From Magnetococcales bacterium (lineage in GTDB: Bacteria > Pseudomonadota > Magnetococcia > Magnetococcales > UBA8363): 64,000 bases of DNA. The stretch lies in contig JADGCV010000018.1 of assembly GCA_015228815.1 (NCBI GenBank), positions 1-64,000 of the forward strand, in the 5' to 3' direction. Of the stretch, positions 56,546 to 62,864 are shown one piece after another. Position numbers and translations under genes: made by a program. The notes below the pieces were generated by a model that saw only the letters and a list, made by a program, of their open reading frames with translations, made no database searches and had not been told where the DNA came from. Within the stretch, counting starts at the first letter, position 1, and every line of letters begins with the position of its first letter.

Positions 56546-56907
56546 CAACCGGCAGACGGACCATCACGTTTTTGACCGAGGTCAAACTGATCACCTGCAT
56601 CGTCCAGCGCGGTCTGGGCGACATCATCGTCAAGGCGGCACGAGACGCCGGGGCCCAGGGGGCGACGGTGTTCTTCGCCAAGGGCAGCGGCGTTCGCGAA
56701 CGGTTGGGGCTCCTGGGCGTTGCGGTCGAGGTCGAAAAGGAGATCGTCAACATTGTCGTCTCTTCCGACCAGATGGAGGGGGTTTTCGAAAGCGTCTACC
56801 TCGCCGGTCAACTCGATACCCCGGGGATGGGGTTCATGTATGTGACGCCCCTGGAAAAGGCAGCCACCTACATTCCTAAGGAGGTCGTCGATAAACTTGG
56901 ACAATGA
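56542..56907 (+). CDS. P-II family regulatory protein
   Basis: A 121-residue P-II-like protein. It has VKLITCIVQRGLGDIIVKAA, EKEIVNIVVSSDQMEGVFES and the C-terminal signature TPLEKAATYIP. The T-loop region (FFAKGSGVRERLGLLGVAVE) lacks the Tyr used for uridylylation in GlnB/GlnK, so it is not a classical nitrogen-signalling P-II. Nucleotide sensing coupled to the adjacent membrane protein is the obvious hypothesis, by analogy with GlnK-AmtB. It overlaps the DUF1538 gene by 4 bases and the next P-II-like gene by 11. Confidence 0.85.
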   Translation: MTTGRRTITFLTEVKLITCIVQRGLGDIIVKAARDAGAQGATVFFAKGSGVRERLGLLGVAVEVEKEIVNIVVSSDQMEGVFESVYLAGQLDTPGMGFMYVTPLEKAATYIPKEVVDKLGQ

Positions 56908-57307
56908 CCCGAAGGAGTGCCAAACCGTCCCTCCCTGGATGCGGGAGCATCCACCGGCACGATTGCTGACCTGTATCGTTCCCGATGACGGGATGGATCG
57001 TGCATTGATTCTCGCACTGGAAGACCAGATGGGTCTGTTCACCGCCAACTCCTATCCGTGCCGGGGGTATGGTGTCGGAGAGGGGCTCGGTGGAACGGGC
57101 ATGGCGGGCGACCCGGACGGCATCGTGGCAGTGGCGGTCGTGACGGTGGTGGTTGCCCCGGACCGCGCCATGGAAGTCTTCGATTTCCTGGGCCGAATGA
57201 TCGTCGAACGACTCGGGAAGGGACATGCCCTTCTCTATCAGGGCGAGGTGTCCCACGCGACCCGTTTTGAACTCCCAATCGGGATTCCCGATGAAGCGGA
57301 ACAGTGA
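56897..57307 (+). CDS. Second P-II-like protein of the DUF1538 module
   Basis: A 136-residue protein with a weaker ferredoxin-like P-II pattern: ARLLTCIVPDDGMDRALILA for the first strand and helix, a Gly-rich loop (CRGYGVGEGLGGTGMAGDP) in place of the T-loop, and IVAVAVVTVVVAPDRAMEVF for the second half. The TTG at 56897 overlaps the previous gene and has AAGGAGG 12 bases upstream; ATG 56939 is an alternative start. Two P-II-like proteins per DUF1538 unit recalls what I remember of other genomes. Function unknown. Confidence 0.65.
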   Translation: MDNDPKECQTVPPWMREHPPARLLTCIVPDDGMDRALILALEDQMGLFTANSYPCRGYGVGEGLGGTGMAGDPDGIVAVAVVTVVVAPDRAMEVFDFLGRMIVERLGKGHALLYQGEVSHATRFELPIGIPDEAEQ

Positions 57308-57424
57308 TGTTGCGTTTCTCTCGTGGAATCATTTTGTTTGGAGGGGTTGGGGATTGAAGGGCTGAAGGCACTTCACCAGTGCGTGGCGTGGGGGCGACTT
57401 ACAAGGCTGACCTTGATTTTGCCT

Positions 57425-57453
57425 TTGACTTTTTGCCCGAAGGGCATCATGTT
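57425..57453 (+). promoter_or_regulatory. Candidate sigma-70 promoter of tRNA-Ala
   Basis: TTGACT (57425-57430), 17 bases, then CATGTT (57448-57453), 22 bases before the tRNA 5' end. The -35 box is good and the -10 box is weak. It is placed by pattern and position only. Confidence 0.4.
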
Positions 57454-57475
57454 CGTGGGATTGAAAGGTCCTTAT

Positions 57476-57551
57476 GGGGATGTAGCTCAATTGGGAGAGC
57501 GCCTGCTTTGCAAGCAGGAGGTCGTCGGTTCGATCCCGTCCATCTCCACCA
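57476..57551 (+). tRNA. tRNA-Ala (anticodon UGC)
   Basis: A complete 76-nt tRNA with encoded CCA. The acceptor stem GGGGATG (57476-57482) pairs with CATCTCC (57541-547). The anticodon stem is CCTGC/GCAGG with loop TTTGCAA, giving anticodon TGC (Ala). The T-arm GTCGG-TTCGATC is normal. It stands alone, not in an rRNA operon, and its 3' end is a plausible integration site (see the fragment just downstream). Confidence 0.97.
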
Positions 57552-57558
57552 AAGAGCC

Positions 57559-57726
57559 ATGGGAGCCTACTTCCCAAAAACTGGAAGAATTGTTCTCAAC
57601 GCAGCCCTTATGTCTTCGCCCATCGAAGTTCGCCGAACCCTCGCCCACGAAATCCTGGCGCACCACGGTCTTAACACGCTTGAAAGGGTGGTTAAGGTCA
57701 ACCCTCGCCAGGAAGATGTTCCCTGG
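57559..57726 (+). pseudogene. Fragment resembling a HExxHH-type metallopeptidase domain
   Basis: Seven bases after the tRNA, an open stretch encodes FPKTGRIVLNAALMSSPIEV, then RRTLAHEILAHHGLNTLERV. The HEILAHHGL pattern and preceding strand look like the zincin-type segment of large polyvalent or phage-associated proteins (HExxGHHGL). There is no full domain, and the frame continues directly into the lipoprotein gene. It may be a remnant of an element that integrated at the tRNA, or a chance resemblance. Confidence 0.3.
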
Positions 57727-58257
57727 TTGAAATGCCATCAAGGCCCGCGTTTCAAACGCGCCTCTTGCCCATCGTTTGGAAATGGCACTGTCCTGGTCCT
57801 CACGATTCTGCTCTTCGTTCTTGCGGCATGCACGACGCCCAGGCTTTCGTTTCCGGGAAAACTCGAGGTCGCACTTCTCGATATCAAACCGGAAAAGATT
57901 TCCTTTTCCCACCAGGTTTTCCGCGTCAGACTCAAGGTCTTCAATCCCGGCGCCGATGACTTTCCCTTGGCAGCCCTGCAAGCGACTCTCAAGGTGGGCA
58001 ATCTTGAATTTTCGGCGATCCATTTCCAAAAGCCGATGATCCTGAAAAAAAATGAGGGAACCGAAATCGACGCCACCGCCCGAACAGCCCTGGCGGGGGC
58101 GTGCAAGGAACTGATCAAATTTTTCAAGAACGACCACAAGGAACTTCCCTACCACATCCGGGGAACAATCCGGGTTGATCGTCCCTGGACCGAGGATGTC
58201 CCTTTCGATCGATCGGGAAACATTGATCTTCCGCGGAAACTGGAAGATTCCATCTGA
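57727..58257 (+). CDS. LEA type 2 (WHy-like) family lipoprotein
   Basis: A 176-residue predicted lipoprotein. A hydrophobic signal ending in the lipobox VLVLTILLFVLAAC (Cys at about 35) is followed by a single beta-sandwich domain: DIKPEKISFSHQVFRVRLKV, FNPGADDFPLAALQATLKVG, KNEGTEIDATARTALAGACK. This fits LEA14/WHy lipoproteins. TTG 57727 has AGGAAG about 10 bases upstream and gives a normal-length signal. The open frame extends upstream through the tRNA gene, which is not coding. Function in bacteria is unclear; envelope stress tolerance is often proposed. Confidence 0.7.
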   Translation: MKCHQGPRFKRASCPSFGNGTVLVLTILLFVLAACTTPRLSFPGKLEVALLDIKPEKISFSHQVFRVRLKVFNPGADDFPLAALQATLKVGNLEFSAIHFQKPMILKKNEGTEIDATARTALAGACKELIKFFKNDHKELPYHIRGTIRVDRPWTEDVPFDRSGNIDLPRKLEDSI

Positions 58258-58504
58258 ATGAAGAACGATTTTTATTCTACAGGAAACCCTTTCAGGGGAA
58301 ATGGAGGAATCTTGCCGTCCCGGGGTGCGATTCTTCTGTCGCTGACTGCTTGGTCATGGTATCCTGGCCTGAATCAAGGGTAAATTGATAATGAAAGCTG
58401 GACACGGGGTCGTTTTTTCCCTCTTGGGCCGTAGGGAAGGATTGACGATAAAAACATCATTTATTATTTCTATTGCAAGATATACGTGATCAATGGAGGT
58501 CAAA
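58258..58504. other. Intergenic region upstream of the OmpA-family gene
   Basis: No gene is seen. The last 60 bases are AT-rich (ATAAAAACATCATTTATTAT) and probably hold the promoter of the OmpA-family gene. A GGAGG ribosome-binding site lies at 58494-58498. Confidence 0.45.
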
Positions 58505-59263
58505 ATGCAAACCAAATGGCGTCGTTTGGGGATGGTGCTGTCCCTGTCGGGTCTGTTCCTTGGGGTGGGTGAACCCGGTGCCGCGGAAGTATCGATTCCG
58601 TGGAAGGCGGATGGTTGGCTGCAATGGCATCCGCACCGGGGAAACTACATGATCGGGCGGGCGGGGACGCAGGTCTATTTTGCGCCGGGAGATCCGGTTG
58701 CCGCTCCCGTGCCACAGGTACCGGTCGCGGCGGCGACTCCGGTGGTGGTCGATCCTGATTCGGACGGTGACGGAATTCCCGACTCCAGGGATCGTTGTCC
58801 GGGGACGCCTCGCGGGACGATCGTCGATGCCAACGGCTGCGATCCCGATCCCGATGGCGACGGGGTGCGGCGCGAGGATGATCGTTGCCCCAATACTCCG
58901 GCGGGAGTGGTGGTCAATGCCCAGGGATGTTGGATCATCGGCAAGATCCTGTTCCGCTTCGACAAGGCGGACGTCCAGAAAAAGTACAAGGATGAACTGA
59001 AAAAGGTGAAGGAGGCCATGGGCAAATATCCCGACCTTCGGATCGACATTCAGGGACATGCCGATAGCGTCGGTTCCGTTCCCTACAACGATAAACTTTC
59101 CTTGCGGCGGGCAGAGTCGGTGCGCAAATCGTTGCTCCGGCTGGGGCTGTCCAAAGGGCGGATGTCCGTCTCCGCGTTTGGGGAACACCGTCCGACCAAC
59201 AAAAACACCAATGCCCGGGAACGGGCCGTGAATCGCCGGGTGGAAATCATCTCCAAGGAATAG
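58505..59263 (+). CDS. OmpA-family outer-membrane protein with thrombospondin type 3 repeats
   Basis: A 252-residue secreted protein with a signal peptide (LSLSGLFLGVGEPGAAE), a short unique region (WKADGWLQWHPHRGNYM) and a Pro/Ala linker. Two TSP3 calcium-binding repeats follow (DSDGDGIPDSRDRCPGTPRG and DPDGDGVRREDDRCPNTPAG). The OmpA-like peptidoglycan-binding domain has ILFRFDKADVQKKYKDELKK, IQGHADSVGSVPYNDKLSLR, RAESVRKSLLRLGL and ERAVNRRVEII. ATG 58505 follows GGAGG. There is no N-terminal beta barrel, so it is probably a periplasmic or OM-attached anchor to the wall. Confidence 0.9.
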   Translation: MQTKWRRLGMVLSLSGLFLGVGEPGAAEVSIPWKADGWLQWHPHRGNYMIGRAGTQVYFAPGDPVAAPVPQVPVAAATPVVVDPDSDGDGIPDSRDRCPGTPRGTIVDANGCDPDPDGDGVRREDDRCPNTPAGVVVNAQGCWIIGKILFRFDKADVQKKYKDELKKVKEAMGKYPDLRIDIQGHADSVGSVPYNDKLSLRRAESVRKSLLRLGLSKGRMSVSAFGEHRPTNKNTNARERAVNRRVEIISKE

Positions 59264-59276
59264 GGGATGGGGCCAC

Positions 59277-59340
59277 GACCCAATGTGTACGTGGTCCGGG
59301 ATGGGCTTTGCTTGCCTGTCCCGGACCTGTGCGTTGGGTC
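59277..59340. repeat. Long imperfect palindrome between the OmpA-family gene and rlmD
   Basis: Inner arms GGTCCGGGA (59293-59301) and TCCCGGACC (59319-59327) are perfect. Outer arms GACCCAA (59277-59283) and TTGGGTC (59334-59340) extend the stem. It begins 14 bases after the OmpA-family stop. With no T tract it is a terminator candidate only for Rho-dependent or structural roles. Confidence 0.55.
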
Positions 59341-59379
59341 GATGGAAGGTTCGCATGAACCAGAAGGGATGACGGTTTG

Positions 59380-60696
59380 ATGTCTGGCGATGCCATGGAA
59401 CGGCTTGATCTGGAGGTTGAAAAATTGGTGACCGGCGGTCGCGGACTGGCCCGGTCGGCGGGGATGGCGGTATTCATCCCCGGAGCGGTACCGGGGGACC
59501 GGCTGAGGGTGCGCATCACGGGACGGCGCCACCACCATGCCACCGCCGAGATCGTCGAAGTTGTGCAACCGGGACCGGGACGGGTTTCCCCACTCTGCCT
59601 CCATTTTGCTTCAAGTCTTGAAAAATGCGGTGGTTGTCAGCTGCAACAGCTCGATATCGAGTACCAGCGCGCGTTCAAAAAGGACATCGTCGCTGAAAGT
59701 CTTCTGCGGATTGGCCATTTCGCTCCCCTCCCAGCCATCACTCCGATGGCGGAGGTCTCTCCCCCCTGGAACTATCGCCGCAAGGCGGGTTTCAAGATAC
59801 GCCGGGTCCGTGACCGGTTGCTGTTTGGCTTTCATCAGGCAGGTTCGCATCGGGTGATCGACCTGGACCATTGTCCGGTTCTGCGCCCCGAAATCAATCA
59901 TTTGATCGCGCCATTGCGTGCCTTGGTCCAATCCCTTTCGGTCCGCGACCGGGTGCCCCAGATCGATGTCATGTCGGGTGACCGCGGCGTCGGATTGGTG
60001 ATGCACCTCATCGAACCCTTGTCGCCACGGGACCGACAACACTGTCTGGCTTTTGCCCGGGAGCAGGGGTTGGCGCGATTCGATCTTCAGCAGGGACGCA
60101 AGGAACGACTTGTTTCCCTGTATCAGGAAGGGAGCCTGGAATACGTGCTCGAAGGGATGTCCCTGAAGTTTCTTCCGGTCGATTTCATTCAGGTCAATGG
60201 CGCGGGCAACGTCAATCTGGTGGCCAGGGCCATGGAGATGGTCGGGGAGGGGCAAAGGGCATGGGATCTTTTTTCCGGTATTGGCAATTTTACCCTTCCC
60301 CTGGCCCGACGTTACCAGACGGTATTGGCCGTGGAGGGTAACCGATCCTCTTTGGACCGCCTGCGGCTCAATGGCCATCGGGCAGGATTTGCAAAGATCG
60401 AGCGACTCCATGGCGATCTTTTTTCAGCCTCCCGGATCGATTCCCTCGGGGCGGGGCCGGTTCCCGAGTTGATCCTGCTCGATCCACCGCGGGATGGCGC
60501 GGTGGAACTATGTCGTCGAATCGGACAATTCATCCCGAAACGTCTGGTCTATGTCTCCTGCGATCCGGCGACCTTCAGCCGTGATGCGGCAGTGCTGTGT
60601 CATTTCGGGGGGCATCTGCGTCGGGTCGAACCGTTGGATCTTTTTCCGCACACCGCGCACGTCGAACTTGTCGCCCTCTTCGATTGGGGTGGATGA
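59380..60696 (+). CDS. rlmD: 23S rRNA (uracil-C5) methyltransferase RlmD-like
   Basis: A 438-residue TrmA/RlmD-family m5U methyltransferase. An N-terminal TRAM-like domain (LEVEKLVTGGRGLARSAGMA) is followed by the Fe-S ligand cysteines in SPLCLHFASSLEKCGGCQLQ and DLDHCPVLRP. The SAM site is AWDLFSGIGNFTLPLARRY, and the nucleophile Cys is in VYVSCDPATFSRDAAVL. ILLDPPRDGAVELCRR is the motif IV region. The exact rRNA position (1939 or another) cannot be told by eye; RlmD is favoured by the Fe-S cysteines and TRAM domain. A start at 59395 is also possible. Confidence 0.9.
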   Translation: MSGDAMERLDLEVEKLVTGGRGLARSAGMAVFIPGAVPGDRLRVRITGRRHHHATAEIVEVVQPGPGRVSPLCLHFASSLEKCGGCQLQQLDIEYQRAFKKDIVAESLLRIGHFAPLPAITPMAEVSPPWNYRRKAGFKIRRVRDRLLFGFHQAGSHRVIDLDHCPVLRPEINHLIAPLRALVQSLSVRDRVPQIDVMSGDRGVGLVMHLIEPLSPRDRQHCLAFAREQGLARFDLQQGRKERLVSLYQEGSLEYVLEGMSLKFLPVDFIQVNGAGNVNLVARAMEMVGEGQRAWDLFSGIGNFTLPLARRYQTVLAVEGNRSSLDRLRLNGHRAGFAKIERLHGDLFSASRIDSLGAGPVPELILLDPPRDGAVELCRRIGQFIPKRLVYVSCDPATFSRDAAVLCHFGGHLRRVEPLDLFPHTAHVELVALFDWGG

Positions 60697-61065
60697 GCTG
60701 GTCCGAGATCTGCATCCTGAATTTTCACGGTGTCGCGGTATCGTATCCTTCAACATCTTTACCCCGATGCCGCTGACAAAACGGGAGATTGCAGCGAAGA
60801 GGAGACGGATTTGCGCATTGTCGAGCCGGTCGGACCGGTGGTCGCCGTGCCGCCAGCCCGCAATAATACAGAAGGGTTGTTTCATCCCCAGGAAAAACGG
60901 GAAAACCGGTTCCTCGCCATCTTTCAGGAGGTCTCCAACCGTTGTCGTCCCGTTGCCGGTCGCATCGTGTCATCGGGAAGGATCCCTTTTCTTCGCGGAC
61001 GGGGGACGGGGCGTTCCTGATTCCCAGGTGAATGGCGCGACGGGTGGTTTACGATGGGGCTTTCT
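60697..61065. other. Intergenic region with no supported gene
   Basis: Open frames exist on both strands (for example 60730-61020 rightward from a GTG), but none has a ribosome-binding site or recognisable features. The following gene is leftward, so this is the space between convergent genes. No terminator with a T tract is seen. Confidence 0.4.
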
Positions 61066-61329
61066 TCAGGAATTGGCCTCCCCCTCCGGCAACAGATGTT
61101 CTTCCCACCCGGGAAAATAGGTTTGCGCCTCTTCGACGCTGATGACTCCCGCTTCCACCGCTTTGTTGACCGCGGCGCTCAGGTCTTCGGGTTTCAAGGC
61201 GTCATTGCCGCGCAATCCCTTGCCGACCTTTTCGAGAAGGTAGGAACGGGGCCGACCGGACATCTGTTGGTTGACCATGGCCCCGACAATGGCCTGGAGG
61301 GCGTTGGCGGATGTGAAACGGAAATTCAT
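61066..61329 (-). CDS. Small helical protein of unknown function
   Basis: An 87-residue protein beginning MNFRFTSANALQAIVGAMVN, followed by QQMSGRPRSYLLEKVGKGLR and a region (EDLSAAVNKAVEAGVISVEE) that looks like a short helix-turn-helix or EF-hand-like helical pair. AGGAGAT sits 6 bases before the ATG, a good start. It is 70 bases downstream of the next leftward gene and may be in its operon. No family recognised. Confidence 0.65.
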   Translation of the reverse strand: MNFRFTSANALQAIVGAMVNQQMSGRPRSYLLEKVGKGLRGNDALKPEDLSAAVNKAVEAGVISVEEAQTYFPGWEEHLLPEGEANS

Positions 61330-61399
61330 GGTACATCTCCTGAAAAGGACAAGCGCGGGTGGGCATTCTTGGGAAGATCGCCGTCCACCCCATCGCGTG

Positions 61400-61999
61400 T
61401 CAGACATCGAGTACCGGCAGATTGCGCAGCGTTTTGTACAAGGGACGCAGCGTGTCCTTGATGACCTCCATCGCCGGCAGTTGGGTTCCGGTTTCTTGGG
61501 TGGACGCCCATTGAAGGAGCCGGGTCATTTCATCCTTCATCAAGGGGGAAAGCTTCCGGATCGCGGCCCGGTCCACCAGCTGCTGCCGCATCCGGGTCAG
61601 GAGCGGATGTTCCTCCGGCCAACCGATCCAATCCCGCGGAGGCGGGGGCAGGGGTTCGGGAACGATTCCGTGATCCGACCAGCGTACCGGGCTGTTCGGT
61701 GTCTTTTCAAGCGCCCATGAGGCCAGGTGGTGGATGCGGACAAAACAATGGGGAAAACGGTTCCAGGGTTCGCGGGTGAGCGGCAGGTTTCCCCGGGCGA
61801 CCGCACGGAACAAAAGATCAAGGTGTTCCAGATAAGGGCTAAAATGCCGTTCGACGCCGTCGGACACGCTTCCGGGCCGGAGTGGCGTGGTCGGATTTTT
61901 CCGGTTTTCCGCCCCCGTGTCGTCGGGATCGATGCCCAAAAGGATCCAGGCGCTTTCGCGAAAGGTGAGCGACGATCGTTTGAACCATTCCGGATTCAT
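61400..61999 (-). CDS. Hypothetical protein
   Basis: A 199-residue soluble protein. The N-terminus FKRSSLTFRESAWILLGIDP recalls a short motif common in hypothetical proteins of phage or plasmid origin (FREAAWLLxGIDP), which is the only hint. Many Pro, His and Trp residues occur in the middle (EPLPPPPRDWIGWPEEHPLL), and a C-terminal helix (MKDEMTRLLQWASTQETG) follows. No signal or membrane segment. Gene pair with the small protein downstream. Function unknown. Confidence 0.6.
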   Translation of the reverse strand: MNPEWFKRSSLTFRESAWILLGIDPDDTGAENRKNPTTPLRPGSVSDGVERHFSPYLEHLDLLFRAVARGNLPLTREPWNRFPHCFVRIHHLASWALEKTPNSPVRWSDHGIVPEPLPPPPRDWIGWPEEHPLLTRMRQQLVDRAAIRKLSPLMKDEMTRLLQWASTQETGTQLPAMEVIKDTLRPLYKTLRNLPVLDV

Positions 62000-62093
62000 G
62001 GATCCTGATCCTTGTCTCGAAAGGGAGAATCGTCCATCCTATTAACCATAACCGGAGGACGGAGGCAATGGGATGAACGCGGTTGACCAGGAT

Positions 62094-62131
62094 CAAAAGA
62101 AAAATGGGGATCGGGGACTGCTCCAGGGAGT
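62094..62131. repeat. Dispersed intergenic repeat, copy C (diverged)
   Basis: CAAAAGAAAAATGGGGATCG followed by GGGACTGCTCCAGGGAGT follows the same order as copy B (A-rich run, GGGG block, GGGGATTGCCTCCAGGG). The ends found in copies A and B (ATTATTG start, TGACTTT end) are not recognisable. It lies between the leftward hypothetical gene and the two-component pair. Confidence 0.55.
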
Positions 62132-62162
62132 GTGATGTTGCATCCGAAGGGCATCGTGATTC

Positions 62163-62864
62163 ATGAACCAGACGCTGCGTATTCTTTTCATTGAGGATCA
62201 TGCCGACCTGGCGGCCAATCTGTGCGATTATTTCGAGGATCGGGGCCACACGGTGGATTGTGCCCTGGATGGTGTCACCGGTCTGCATCTGGCGGTGGTC
62301 AATCCCTATGATGTGATCGTGCTGGATCTGATGTTGCCGGGCATGGATGGCCTGACGTTGTGCCATAAACTGCGTCGCGAAGCCCTGAAAAGTACGCCGA
62401 TGATCATGCTGACGGCGCGCAATACCCTGGAAGACAAGATTGCCGGCTTCACCGGCGGCACGGATGACTATCTGGTGAAACCCTTTGAACTCAAGGAACT
62501 CGAATTGCGCATCCATGCCTTGACGAAACGGGCACAAGGACAACGGCAGGAACGCATTTTACGGGTGGCGGATCTGGAGTTCAACCAGGAGACCCTGGAG
62601 GTTTTTCGTGGTGGTCGGCGCCTGGTGCTCCAGGCCATCCCTTTGCGCATTCTGGAATTGCTCATGCATCGCTCGCCCGCCGTCGTCCTGCGCCGGGACA
62701 TCGAACAGGCCGTATGGGGGGATTCCCCACCCGACAGCAATTCCCTTCGGGTTCACATGCATACCCTGAGAACGGCCATCGACCGGCCCGATTGTCCGGT
62801 TCTTCTCCATACGCAACGCAGTATCGGTTACCGTCTGGCCCAGACCGATGCGTCCCCGCTATAA
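62163..62864 (+). CDS. OmpR/PhoB-family response regulator
   Basis: A 233-residue regulator. The receiver domain has LFIEDHADLAANL, the phosphoacceptor Asp in VIVLDLMLPGMDGLTL, MLTARNTLEDKIAG and the Lys in DDYLVKPFELKELELR. The winged-helix DNA-binding domain ends in the RSIGYRLAQ wing. The kinase gene overlaps its end by 17 bases, so they form a cognate pair. Target genes are not evident. Confidence 0.95.
   Translation: MNQTLRILFIEDHADLAANLCDYFEDRGHTVDCALDGVTGLHLAVVNPYDVIVLDLMLPGMDGLTLCHKLRREALKSTPMIMLTARNTLEDKIAGFTGGTDDYLVKPFELKELELRIHALTKRAQGQRQERILRVADLEFNQETLEVFRGGRRLVLQAIPLRILELLMHRSPAVVLRRDIEQAVWGDSPPDSNSLRVHMHTLRTAIDRPDCPVLLHTQRSIGYRLAQTDASPL

Noticed and set aside
57487-58155. Leftward 222-codon ORF across the tRNA and lipoprotein genes
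   Set aside because: Its C-terminal part is the common false translation of the antisense strand of a tRNA gene, and the rest is antisense to the lipoprotein.
60730-61020. Rightward 96-codon ORF after rlmD
   Set aside because: Weak start, no ribosome-binding site, no hydrophobic or domain pattern.
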